Below are positions 31,216 to 42,644 of a stretch of DNA of 64,000 nucleotides, in pieces. How positions within the stretch are numbered: the first letter of the stretch is position 1; every line of letters begins with the position of its first letter. This stretch comes from Scalesia atractyloides (lineage: Eukaryota; Streptophyta; Magnoliopsida; Asterales; Asteraceae). The notes below the pieces were generated by a model. The model did no database searches, was not told where the DNA came from, and saw only the letters and a list, made by a program, of their open reading frames with translations. Position numbers and translations under genes: made by a program. The DNA is taken from the NCBI GenBank assembly GCA_947069175.1, contig CAMTDV010000028.1, positions 68,494,157-68,558,156 of the forward strand, in the 5' to 3' direction.

Positions 31216-31464
31216 CTACCCAAATCCCCCCCCCCCCCCGCAAGTGTCCTTCACAACATAATTATTTTCAACCGGTAAAGGAAAAAGATTTATGTACTTA
31301 CTCGGACAAATGGCTGTAATGTGGCCATATTGCTTGCATGTGCAGCAACGAATTCCTGCCTTCCGTGGTCTACCGACCGGAGGGCGAATTTTCAAACTCA
31401 GTTTCTTATAAAACTTTTTCGACACCAATTTCTTAAGGAACCTCTTAATGGGTGACTTCCACAA
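31216..31464 (-). pseudogene. CCHC zinc knuckle of element E
   Basis: Basic stretch (SPIRKFLKK-like, KKFYKKLSLKIRPPVGRPRK) followed by CTCKQYGHITAIC, a perfect CX2CX4HX4C knuckle. The PPVGRPRK motif before the knuckle resembles an AT-hook and also the end of FAR1/MULE transposase-type proteins, so origin from such a gene rather than from a retrotransposon gag is possible. A poly-C tract at 31227-31240 lies in the same frame. Confidence 0.6.
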
Positions 31465-31626
31465 ACGCGTAGAAGGTTTCCCCTATGCAACCGCCTTCCC
31501 TTTGTTACAGCCTTAGATGCTCTTTCTAGGGTTCAGACCAGTGCCACATGAGTCAACTGTACTTGACATAAACCTGGTTTCCTTCAAACGGTCTTCCGCT
31601 TCCTCCTCCTTAAACCTGGAAGAACC

Positions 31627-31641
31627 TTGGCTCTGATACCA
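31627..31641 (-). promoter_or_regulatory. Primer-binding site of element E
   Basis: Minus strand TGGTATCAGAGCCAA adjoins the 5' LTR end (...TTCCAACAT), complementary to initiator Met tRNA. Confidence 0.88.
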
Positions 31642-31642
31642 A

Positions 31643-32088
31643 TGTTGGAATCATTGTCACAGGGTTCCCAAGTCCAAGATTTAGGACTCGAGGGATGATA
31701 ACAATCATCCACGTAATCACAACTTCTCGCACCACTACATGATCGAAATAAAACTTGATAAAGAAACTGAACAACTTGTAAAACTAATCGTAATACACAA
31801 ACTGAACTTGAATAACTTGAAACTGTACGTATGAAACTTGCATACAATGTTTAAATGTTGAAATCCTATTTATACTTAATGAACAAGTGCGATGATGGAT
31901 AATTGTGTCGCCTGGAATCATTGTGTCGATTCCAGGATAATCATTCATACGGTTATATCCCATACACGCACTGTTTAATGGCCTTAGGCCCAAACCAAAA
32001 ATAATAAACATAAACAATAAGTCTGACCCAATAACTAATGAACTGAAATTACTCGGCCTGAACTCGGGTCATTTTGATTACGTCATCA
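31643..32088 (-). mobile_element. 5' LTR of element E
   Basis: Shorter partner of 29060-29605. The two differ at many sites and by indels, so this insertion is much older than element C. Confidence 0.82.
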
Positions 32089-33284
32089 GTTATAGTGGTG
32101 TAAGATGAAAATTCGACGGTCAGATAATGGTGGTAGTGCAGGTGTAAGAGAGGTGAGTGACATGGCATGGTGCGGTGGTCATTAGAGACTTGATGGTTGT
32201 TGTGGAGAATGGAGATGCCATGGTGTCGTTAGTTTGTATCGTCGAAGATGCAATAGTAATGGAGGTAAGGAGATTTTCAACTAGTCGTTAATTTTCGCTA
32301 GAGGACGGAAGGTGGGGCTGGTGGTGATGTATGAAAAGAAGATGGGACGAGAAAATTGGCAACTCTTTTTTTGTCAAAATATGAGAGGGGGTGAAATGGC
32401 ATCTGTGATTTGCGTTCTGCGTAAATATTATATTCAACAAGAACAAAAATCTGAAAGCACATGAAGCTAAAAATCTTCAACTCTTTTTATTTTTTGTTGA
32501 AGATCACGCTACATTGCACACACATTCTTCCTCACACATACAAACAAACAAAATGAAGAAGAATAAGGGGATATATTGGAAGAGAGGTATTTACTTTGAA
32601 GTACTCAAAACACTATACAACCATAAGAAAAAAATAAGTGTTATTATTATATATACATAAATCACCATCACATGAATGCACCAATAAAGTTTTTGTTTTT
32701 TAGGCTCACCACTTAAGTTTGGTTGTTCTGATAAGTTTGGTCCTTACTTTGACTATTCTATCATCGACACCTTCATAGAAGAGAGAGAGAGAGAGAGAGA
32801 GAATACATGGTAGAATGAAATCGAGACGGAGATGGAAGTGAAAGGTGAAGGTTGCCAACCATGATCTCCGGTTGGCTACATTATCTTGACAACGAAAGAG
32901 TTCAAATGAATGTCCTATTTCCCCACAGATAAAAGGTGGGTTATATTCGGGTCCTGCAACCTGGTGGCTCGACGCTGTCCAATATAGATCCGACCATAAA
33001 GGTAGTTTTCTAGTGACAAATCTAGACTGGATCGAGGTTGTTTTCTTCGAGATATATCCATTACTTGCGATTTGGTGTTGGTGTTGTGTTGTATTAGTGA
33101 TGGTATTGTGTTAGTGGTGGTGTGATGTTGGCTGTGGTGCGGTGGTGGCATTGTCTACGAGGTGGTGGTGGCTAGGTGGTTGGTGGCGATGACAACTTTA
33201 TGATGGTGGTGTTGGGTTGGTGATTTTTGTCAAAGGGAGAGAGATGTTGAGATCTGTAAAAGTAAAAGTGTTTACAAATTTGAG
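32089..33284. other. Gene-free stretch
   Basis: The continuation of the flank interrupted by element E. A (GA)n microsatellite lies at 32780-32802 and a GGTGGT-rich stretch at 33060-33200. Short open frames are not recognisable. Confidence 0.6.
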
Positions 33285-33911
33285 TAGGCCTGTATACGAC
33301 CGAACGATTAATCAGTTCGTTTGTTAAGGAAATAAATGCGTTCATGAACGGTTCACACTTAAAAACAACATTTTATTTTCGTGTTCCTTCACCAAGGAAA
33401 TAAGCGTGTTCATGAACTCAGAACACAAATAAATTCGTGAACACATCGAAGGCTAAAGGTGGATGACGAAGAGAATTGTGCAAGGACTTGAATCCCTAAT
33501 TGTGGAATGGAGGTTGATCGTATTCGTCGATATAAATAAAGAGAAAGGAAAAGGGAAAAGTGCATAACAAGGTAGAAATATGATTTCTTAGGTTAATTGT
33601 TAGGGTAAGAAAATAAATACAAATTAAAAAAATATATAAAAAGTTTAGATAAAATATATGAAAGTACAAAAATCTTTAGTTAAAAAAAAAACAAACGAAC
33701 ATGAACAAATATAAAAGAACGAATGCTAACGATCACATACCGGACGTTCACGAACACAACTGAATGAACAAAGCTTTTTGTTTATGCTCGTTCATTTAGC
33801 TAATCGAACAAGCTTGTTCATGTTCGTTCATTTATTAAACGAACGTAAACGAAATTTCCGCCGAACAATACACAAACTGTTTGCTAAATGTTTGGTTTAT
33901 TTACATATCTA
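33285..33911. mobile_element. Non-autonomous hAT element with 8-bp TSD
   Basis: 627 bp flanked by AATTTGAG on both sides (33277-33284, 33912-33919). The ends are TAGGCCTGTATACGACCGAAC and, inverted, TAGATATGTAAATAAACCAAAC: imperfect TIRs starting TAG, usual for hAT. Subterminal repeats GTTCATGAAC, TTCGTTCATTTA and GAACGAAC are plentiful, as in hAT transposase-binding regions. Non-coding. Confidence 0.82.
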
Positions 33912-33998
33912 AATTTGAGTAATAATAATTAGTTGAATTTTTTTAATTTTAACAGATTAAAGAATTACACTAAAGTAGAAAAAATGTTAAATGTATTG

Positions 33999-36010
33999 TG
34001 TCACACCCCAACCGATGGGGGGAAACATCGGAGTGAGACGAACGAGATTGCTCGAGACATCATAACACTAGATATGACAATATTTAATTAAACATTTCAT
34101 TTCATTCATCAAAAAATGTCAAGTACAACATAATACCAATACAATGTAAATTCAAATATGACAAATTCGACAAATCATGATAAATAACTTAGCATTCTAA
34201 GTGTGTTTCTATGTTCCTACTAAGTTTCGTCACATCAACATCCTCAACCTGCAACATGTTAAAAAGTATAGTTCAATACAAAGTACTGGCGAGTACACAA
34301 GTTTGAATCATAGCATAAGTAATAAAAACATTTAAACAAATCCAAGGATAAGCTAGTATACGAGATTAATGTAAACAAGGCATGTGAACTAGAAGTCAAT
34401 CCTCAAGTGTCACCGCATAATAGATTAAACTTAACATGACCACAATAATATGGGCAATGCGTTACTCCTATAGTGCTATACATGTTAAGGGGAGGCTCGT
34501 ACGAAGTTAATTACAATTAGAATCACATAAGAATGTTCCAAGTAAAAAAATTGGGTATCACATAACTATAGCATGTATGATGGATTGTTTGTGTGATTGC
34601 ATAAATATAAGTGTGATTAGTGTTTTATGATAGATTAACATATTGCACCCCAAAAGTGTAAAGCGTAAAAAGGGTGTCGAGTGTACTCACGGTTTCGCAA
34701 AGGTAAATCCATGAAAGTGTTGGTTGATTTAGGGAACGAACATCGAGTTCTCCTACATAAATAAACGCGGGTGTGTGAGTATTGGAATGACAATGGAGTT
34801 CGTAAATTTAGGAACTTAAAGTATGCAAATTATGTATCGTGAAAGTATTTATTTAGACGTTAACGCTCGTTTTCGACACTATAATCCCTGTAGGTGTTTA
34901 TGGTTTTATGGGTCATGCCCAATAGAATCGTAACGATGGTTAAGTCTGATTAAAATAACCTAATGTTAGGACAAGTAACCATACGGACATTGTCAAAGGT
35001 TCAGTTATATTTATTATTTATATATATAGGTTACATATATTATCAACAAGTTTATCATATAAATCATAGATTGCATAGAAGTCATGCATGGAGGTAGGAG
35101 GACAACCGTCCTTAACCTCTTTCGTAAGATCCACGAATACACAAATTGCCACAAGGACAATCCGGATGGTCATGAATGAAATAAAAATTAAAGTACTCCA
35201 CTAAACTACGTATCGACCGAGTAAGCAAGTTGGTGCGTGCATCCCGAACATGGCAACGTTTGGGGACGTGTCGTAGCCTTGTTACTCAATTGAAGTTGAA
35301 ACATAGTTTAGTGGATAGAAATGATCAAGTGAGGTGTTGGATTGAAAGTTGGATAGCCAAGGCCTCCATATAATCACACCTTTACCAAAACACAAGCTTG
35401 TAAGCTTGGATGGTTTCAACACTTGTGGGTTAAGACCCTTAGTAAAACAACTAGTTTAGAGGCATTTTATACCTCTCGATTTTGTATGAAACAATTCTAG
35501 CTAGCTCACTAACCATAAACTTGATTAGAGGCATAAATAGCATAGAGTTGTTAAGAAAAAACAAGTTTAAGAAAAGGTTTATAAGTTTAACTTCCAAAAC
35601 AGAAAGTTTGGCCATAAAAATGGTATTGTTCCACCTTGGTTTTCCATGGAAAACCTATGGTAACATCCCAAGAGGCTTAGCAAACATTGTTGAGGAAGAA
35701 AACATGAAGAAAACTTAAAGTTTTTAAAGTTATGAAAGGATATATATGAGAAGAAAGTTTAGGACCCTTTTGGACCTCAAAATGGTGAGGTTTCACCTTA
35801 GTTTGCCCAAGCGTTTATCCAAGTGTTTTAGAAGAAGAAACAAAGTTTGAATATCAAAGGAAGTGAGTTGAAACTCACTTGCAAACTGAAATGGGATAGA
35901 AGGAAGTGAGTTGAAACTCACTTGCAAACTGAAATGGGACAGCAGTGAATTCTGGAAGTTGTGAGAGGTTTTGTGAAGTGTTGGAGGCTTGTAAAAAGGT
36001 TGGGGAAAGG
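33999..36010 (-). mobile_element. Minus-strand gypsy-type LTR, far edge not fixed
   Basis: TGTCACACCCCAACCGATGG at 33999 is the inverted LTR end. 33999-34780 is an inverted homologue of 27450-28242. Further out, words such as GCATCCCGAACATGGCAACG and GACGTGTCGTAGCC recall the middle of LTR B, so it is a related Tekay-type LTR. The copia element starting at 36011 was probably inserted in it. A 44-bp tandem duplication with the hairpin GTGAGT TGAA ACTCAC lies at 35862-35938. Confidence 0.55.
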
Positions 36011-36760
36011 TGTAGGTCCAATTCAAGGATCAAGATTAACCTACTTCCCTATTTATATAACACATATACGAGTGCAGAATCCTCGTATATGTGCAAACCA
36101 AAGTAAAGTAAGCAATACAAGATAACCAAAGATTCAATATCTTGATTAACAGAATAGAACTAGTACAAACACATACAAACAATGTTCATACAGCCTCAGG
36201 AAATACTCTTTGTGCTCTTGTGCTTCAGTGTCTCTCTCTAGTGTCTAACTTGTTCAACTTTGGTATCTCTCTCTAAACACTGAGAAGTGCATGTCTGTTT
36301 ATATAGTGCCAACACCTAGCAACAGTATGAAGAATGTTGCTGGTTGTACGAAACACTATAAGTCATGAAGAACATTCACCATAAGGATACTCGTACGAAC
36401 CACCCATGGCTCGGACGAACATAAAGTAGCTCATACAAATCAAGCAAGATGCTTGTTACAATGATCCACTGGTACGAATGGAATGTGGCTCGTACGAGCA
36501 ACATCTTGCTCATACAAAGCATCTCTTAATCATTCTTGGATGTATTCGGAGCACGTGCCAACAGACATGATGTACACAAGACTTAATAGTATGCATACAT
36601 GCAACAATTTGACATAGACAAACTAATCATCGTACTAAATCAAGATAGGAGGATATCTTGATTTGGTCGACACGACCAAACTATAGAGACACAATAAACA
36701 AAGACCTTACAATTACAGACGTAACTAAGAACAAGCGACAGACACAAAAGTGTATCAACA
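36011..36760 (-). mobile_element. 3' LTR of element G
   Basis: 750 bp. On the minus strand it begins TGTTGATACACTTTTGTGTC, right after the purine tract CCAAGGGGGAGTT, and ends TTGGACCTACA. TATA box CTATATAAAC at 36297-36306 (minus). It contains repeated TCGTACGA-type palindromes at 36388-36510. Confidence 0.9.
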
Positions 36761-36839
36761 AACTCCCCCTTGGCTATTGTTTGATCTTCAGTCTTCATTC
36801 CAAATTTCCTGTTGTATCAAGAAAGTTCCCCTGAAAATC

Positions 36840-38985
36840 TTCAATCCATTGTTGATTGAGGATCATATATTCAACATTTTCCAGAAACATCAAACCTTTC
36901 CTGTTTCCTCTTGAGTGCTACTGGAGGTAACTAGATTGGTCACGATCTGCTGTACATTAGACTCCACCACTGGAGTTGATGCAGATACTTTTGGTTGCGA
37001 GGATGACACCGAAGCATCAGGATTGCGAGGGACTTCTCTATTCTGATCATGTTTACGTTTGATCTCCTGTGCTTTGCATCTTTCATTCCACAAAATGTTC
37101 ACTCGCTTTCTGCTCATTTCAGACACGTCTTTAATACCATTAAAGCCTTCAACCAGTGTAGCATTGCGAGAATGATACCATTCTCTTAAGTCGTTGTGCT
37201 TAGCAGTTAATGTTTTTGCAGATCGTTGTACAGCTGCACTACGTTCTTTCAGCCTATTCAACTCCATCCCCCTAGAGTTATCTGCTGCCCTCATCTGTTG
37301 TAGTTGAGTTGCTCTTTCAGCATCTACATCCTTTAGTTGCTCATTTTCTTTTCTTAACTGTGCAATTTTAGAGTCCTGTTTTCGGACAGTCTCTTTCAAA
37401 GAATTTATCTCTAACTATTGTTTGACAACTGTGTTCCGATTTAAAGACATAAACTCTGAACCTTGTTAATCTGGATTGCCGCAACTTGCAACTGAGTGAA
37501 TAGAAAATCCACTTTCTCATTCTGTTCCATTTCAGAGAACAAACGACTGCTTCGTTTTGTATTTTGTTGATGAGTGTAGACTGGGATTGTTGAATTGAAG
37601 AAGTAGTAGGTTGTGATTGAACTGGAGTATCTTCAGCCGAAGGTGTTTCAGCTACTGTGGTATTTGAGGGTTGTGGTTCAGAGATTGTAGTGGGTTCCGT
37701 CATTACAGGTTTAGTCTCCTCTATTGTAAAGATAGACTGTGTTTCTACAACTGGTTCCTATACAGTTTCTTAATGTGATGTTGTAGTTTGTGTGATTTCA
37801 GGTTAGGCCGACGATGTTCCCGTAGCCTTTTTGCTTTGTTTCTTTTTACCCTTATCACCACCTGTAGTACCTACATCACTAGCACCACCATTACCATCAT
37901 TATCACCGTCATCATCATTACCTTTTCCCTTTTGATGACCAAACTTATCTTTGATCATCCTTTTCAAAATTGGCTCTTCATTATCTGACTCACTATCATC
38001 ATGGTGCCACTTGTCGTTTTCTGGTGCAACATATTGATCATTTTCCAGAAAACCTAACAATATCATTATCACCGTCATCATCATTACCTTTTCCCTTTTG
38101 ATGACCAAACTTATCTTTGATCATCCTTTTCAAAATTGGCTCTTCATTATCTGACTCACTGTCATCATGGTGCCACTTGTCGTTTTCTGTGCAACATATT
38201 GATCATTTTCCAGAAAACCTAACAATTTACGAGGAGGTGTGCTTTCCTTGTAATGTTTTTCAGCTACTCCTCTAAAAGTTTTCAACGAATGTTCCATCAT
38301 AACCTTAACTTCTAAAACATCAATGTCGTTTTTTGGAAGATTCGGATGTTGCACATTCAAGATCATTTCGAGAAAACGAGGATACATCCAAAACTTGTTT
38401 CCACCATATCCGGTCTTCTCAGGTTCTTCTTCATGTTCGCAAAAATATACTTTGAAACACGAAATAGTTTATTTAATGTCAAAGCTATCATTATTCCAAC
38501 CAATTCGTTATTCGCCATGTCATAACCACTTAGTCTGTTGCTCAAACACTGAATTAAAACATGTAGAAAGAACTTGTATCGGAGTGGCAACCATGCTTTG
38601 TTTAGTTGTCCTACGAGAAAATCTCCAATACTTTCATTCTAAGCAAACATCCACGTTGACACTTCAACCGTACTGAGAATGGAGCTTCAGGATTTCACCA
38701 AGTTGTAACACTGAGTTAATGATTTCAACAGAGACATCTACGTTCAAGTCATTTACTTTCCCACGGATAAGTTCTTGCCTATTTACTTTAACAACTTTAG
38801 TTGAATCCCAAAATTCCTTTATCAACGACTTGTATATTGTAGTCTTGTGCGTGATAGCATAATGTATCCTTGAGTCGTGCAAAAACTTCATTATACCATT
38901 GTACTCAGCAAATTTGTCTTCCGTATCTAAGTAGGCCACTATATTGTGTCTTGGTTCTAACATAATTTCCAATCTGACTTAGCAG
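36840..38985 (-). pseudogene. Extra 3' ORF of element G, broken
   Basis: Product of unknown function that follows pol in SIRE-like copia elements of Asteraceae (family recognition from memory). The N-terminal part reads MEIMLEPRHNIVAYLDTEDK, then FHDSRIHYAITHKTTIYKS-type and IKEFWDSTKVVKVNRQELI. A middle part is rich in Asp, Glu and Ser. The C-terminal part is a long coiled coil (KIAQLRKENEQLKDVDAERA, MELNRLKERSAAVQRSAKTL, 36890-37399) and a basic NEVPRNPD-like tail. Several frameshifts break it, one from a 166-bp tandem duplication (37905-38224). The homologous ORF in element H is at 59345-60509 and 63250-64000. Comparison with envelope-like proteins of SIRE is possible, but I see no signal peptide or clear membrane segment. 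Confidence 0.72.
37890..38224. repeat. 166-bp tandem duplication in the extra ORF of G
   Basis: ACCGTCATCATCATTACC occurs at 37905 and 38071, and both units end in TTCCAGAAAACCTAAC. The period is not a multiple of three, and the second unit lacks one G in TTTCTGTGCAAC, so the reading frame is destroyed. Confidence 0.88.
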
Positions 38986-41105
38986 TTCTCTTCGTTGCGG
39001 GTTTTCTTTTATGTTCCTTTTGTTCCATTCTGTACACATAAGACAACCAGAATAAGATCACAAATTCATTAGGGAATATACGCAAAAAGTTTTATTTCAA
39101 ACTTTCTGTATGTATGTATTCCCTGGACGAAGAACTACTGAATCATACGAATTAACAATTTATTTGTACGAAAACAACTGATTTTTATGAACACTTGACT
39201 TAGTAAAACAAGTGATTTACTCGTACGAGCACATTTTACTCGTTCGAGTGGTATTTCACTCGTACGAATCAGAAATATCTTGTTCGCACAAACAACTTCA
39301 AGAGAAGATTATTCATGAGGAACTTGTTTTTCATTAAAGATTATTCGCTTAAAGTTTGTTGTCATGTCAGACAATGTCACATAGTTAGATAATGTTCAAA
39401 TCATTCATCTTCAAGGTATGTCACCATTGTTAAATTATACCTTAAGGATATCAGAAACAACTTAAAGAGAGGTGAAAAGATGACGTGAGCAAGGTGAAAG
39501 TAAAGTTGTACCAAAGAACTTCATCACCTTTATACCACATCATGATACTCGTATGAAGAACCTTAATTCGCACGAGGAACTATCAGTCGTAGGAAGACTG
39601 TTTAGCACAAAAAACATCAGTGGTTCACTCGTACGACACACAATTACTCGGACGAGTGACCTCTGATTCGTACGAATCCAAGTTTTTCAAAACTGGCCTT
39701 TTAGTTCTTTGAGGACCTTAGGTTTTTCGTTGACCTGTTTAGATCATTGCACATATCCACACAGATTCACAAGCTAAGTTAGGAGACGTGCTTGATAAAC
39801 AGATTTTGTTCTTTTGAGATGAGTTTACCGTTGTAAGAAAGTACTTTATGAAGTTATGATATCAAATCGAATGGTTTTTAGGGCGTATCTTGGTAGAAAA
39901 CTTTTGAGCTTCAACTTTGGCTAATTCACAAATAACTTAATTTAACAACAGAGTAAACTAAACTAAAATAGCTACTAATATATAAGAGCAAACTGTATAT
40001 TTACTAGGCAATCTTTTTCAAAGTTTCAAGGTAAGAGAATCATAAATTCTTGCCAAAAACAAGCTTTGTTTCACAAATATAATTAAATAAATAAGTATTC
40101 TACTTTGATTATCGGTATTGTTGTCCACGTAAACTCAGCTTATCAGATGTAATCATGATTAGGAGATATGATTGATGTATGAATTATACTTACTAGCTGG
40201 TGTTCAACCACTTCACAACACATTCCGTATCAAGACATGCACGAGAGAAAATCTTACCGGTGAGTATACTGCTTATCATCTGTTTTGACGTATATGATGT
40301 GAGATACTCACTTATTTTGTTTGAAAACAAGCCCTATGTGATTAAATCACTTATTGATGAGTAACTTGATTTTCAGATGCATGGTTAGTACCATCGTACC
40401 GACAAAGAGACGAACTTAGCTCCCGCATAAAGCTGTGATATTTTATCACTTATTTTTGGGTGGATTTGATATATTGATCACTTATTGATAGTCCTATGTT
40501 GTATTTAGAGATATGTATGGTATCATGGAAGTTCTAAACTTGCGTCACCATTATTTTTCGATAAAAGATTCAACCATGATACCCAGATGATAAACAAGCA
40601 TAAAGACCGCATATCTCAGAACCTCGGCATACTATCAAATGAAATTTTGGTACCAAGACCATATGCCAATGAATGGTTCCCACCAGATTTCAGTCCGTTA
40701 TGTTTATATCAACCTGCAAATTTTAATCTGATTGTGAGTCTACCGATACATCAAAGGTAAAGCTACTTATCAATTTTCATTATATGTTTTTGACTGATTA
40801 CCGGTGTGTATCATCATCTTATTTTATCTATCCAAGAAACTCATTTTTGAATTTTGGTTTTTCTATTGTTTTTGTATTTTTCTAAATTTTTCTCGCCCAT
40901 AAATAAAGAAGGTAAATAAATAAATTAATTAATGAAAACTTAAATAAATAAAAGACATATTTTTGAATTTTTGTATTTTCTCATGTTTTTGTATTTTTCT
41001 TGAAATTCCCCCCCCCCCCCCTAAAAATATAAAACTAAGAGAAAATGGAAAATCTTTTTGTCGTTTTAGATTTTTAAGAAAATATTTACGAAAAATGATT
41101 AGCCA
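38986..41105 (-). mobile_element. Non-coding spacer of element G between pol and extra ORF
   Basis: About 2.1 kb without coding. 39120-39690 has many TCGTACGA-like motifs (for example TACTCGTACGAGCA at 39221, CACTCGTACGAATC, ACTCGTACGACAC), also found in the LTRs and the 5' leader. A poly-C run lies at 41008-41020. Confidence 0.65.
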
Positions 41106-41769
41106 AGGATGATTTACTCGGGTTTCACCTTGATGCCATTGACCAAAAGTAGATAATCAAAACGAGATTTATCAAAAGCTTTTGTAAACTGGTTTGGCCT
41201 GTTGGTGATCTGTGTGGATTTTAACAACATTGATAAGTTTCTTTTCATAGCAATCTCGTATGAAATGATACTTTATCTCAATGTGTTTGGTTTTTGAGTG
41301 TTGTACAGGATTACGAGTGATCTATAAAGCAGCTTCGTTATCAACATAAATAGGAGTAGTTAGAACTTCAAAACCGTAGTCGCCATTTGTTGTTGGATCC
41401 ATATAACCTGAGAGCAGCAAGTAGAAGCTGAAATATACTCAGCCTCACAGGTTGACGTAGCTACACAAGGCTGCTTTTTGCACTGCCACGTGACAACTGG
41501 CATCTTGCTGATGTTGATTTTGCATCAATCTTGCAGCCACCATGATCAGAATCACTGAATGCTGTCAAATCAAACTTATCATCCTTAGGGTACCAGAGAC
41601 CAGTGTCCGGGCGACCCTTCAAATAACGAAAGATTCTTTTCACAGCCATCAAATGAGAAACTTTTAGACTTGACTGGTAGCAAACTAGAAGACATGTTGG
41701 GTACATTATATCGGTCTTGAAGCACCGAAAGGAATCAATCTCTTGGCACAGTGAATAGGACACACTCAC
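41106..41769 (-). pseudogene. Copia RNase H of element G
   Basis: The minus strand begins in the connection region (SHLMAVKRIFRYLKGRPDTG), then LTAFSDSDHGGCKIDAKSTS with RNase H Asp, TCEAEYISAS with catalytic Glu, and YVDNEAAL and HSKTKHIEIKYHFIRD. A TAG is present in EAAL*ITRNP. It ends with HTDHQQAKPVYKSF. The sequence upstream should be RT but is the inverted integrase. Confidence 0.85.
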
Positions 41770-42635
41770 TTGAGGAAAATGAACTATTTAGTGAAAGACA
41801 ATCTCGTGAGTGGTGTACTAGTGAAGAACTTTCATTTACAAGACGTCTGTATATCGTGCCAAAAAGGAAAGCAAGCTAGAAAATCTCATCCTGTGAAGAA
41901 GATTAACACGGTGAATATGCCTCTAGAAAGTCTTCATAAGGACCTCTCTGGACCTATGAAACACAAGACTACCTTTGCTGATTTATATTGCTTAGTAGTT
42001 ACTGATGACTACTCAAGATTTTCATGGGTGAATATGTTGGCACACTAGAATGAAGTTCCTGAAATCCTCAAGAATATCCTGACGCTACTTGAAAATTTGT
42101 ACAATTTAAAGATACAGAGAATCAGAAGCGACAATGGCACCGAATTCAAGAACCACATTATGGATGAGTGTTGTTCTTCTTAAGGCATTTTGCATGAGTA
42201 CAGTTCTCGATACACTCCACAACAAAATGTTGTCGCTGAGAGGAAAAATAGAACTCTAATTGAAACTGCAAGAACTATGCTAGTAGAATCAGAACTTCCT
42301 ATTCAATTTTGGGGAGAGGTTGTGGCTACCGCATGTTATACAATGAATAGAGTTCTTATGGTGAAGAGGCATGGGAAAACATGTTTCGAATTTTTACAGA
42401 AAAGGAAACCAGATGTGTCTTTCTTAGAACCTTTTGGAGCTCCATGCACTATGATTGATCCACATGGAAAGTTTGGTCCAAAGGATATCGAAGGTTTCTT
42501 TCTTGGATATGCTACTCCTAATTTCAGATTGTGGAATTTGTCAACAAAAAAAATTGAAGAATGGGGTGAAGTTAAGGTTCAAAGATACACTGAATCAGTA
42601 AGAGCTCTGGGTGCTCCTTGGATGTTTGACTATGA
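41724..42635 (+). pseudogene. Inverted second copy of G integrase (palindrome arm 1)
   Basis: Plus-strand copy of the integrase region otherwise coded on the minus strand: VCISCQKGKQARKSHPVKK, LESLHKDLSGPMKHKTTF, VVTDDYSRFSWVNML, RSDNGTEFKNHIMDECC, SSRYTPQQNVVAERKNRTLI and FGAPCTMIDPHGKFGPKDIE. The arm ends at 42635, nine bases from arm 2. Its own stops are TAG (42046-42048) and TAA (42181-42183), different from arm 2. It occupies the place where RT should be. Confidence 0.9.
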
Positions 42636-42644
42636 TGGGCTGAA

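Larger units (their letters stand above)
29060..32088 (-). mobile_element. Element E: non-autonomous LTR element coding CCHC and ARID-like domains
   Basis: Minus-strand element. 3' LTR 29060-29605 and 5' LTR 31643-32088 are clearly homologous (shared CCTGGAATCATTGTGTCGAT, GGCCTTAGGCCCAAACC, TCGGCCTGAACTCGG). A primer site matching initiator Met tRNA lies at 31627-31641. A purine tract AAGGGGAAGAA precedes the 3' LTR. The flanks GTGAT (29055-29059) and GTTAT (32089-32093) fit a 5-bp target duplication with one later change. The interior has no protease, RT or integrase. It instead codes for a zinc knuckle, a charged region and an ARID-like domain. Confidence 0.85.

Noticed and set aside
32915..33151. 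His/Thr-rich minus-strand frame
   Set aside because: Comes from a GGTGGT-rich low-complexity stretch; no recognisable protein.
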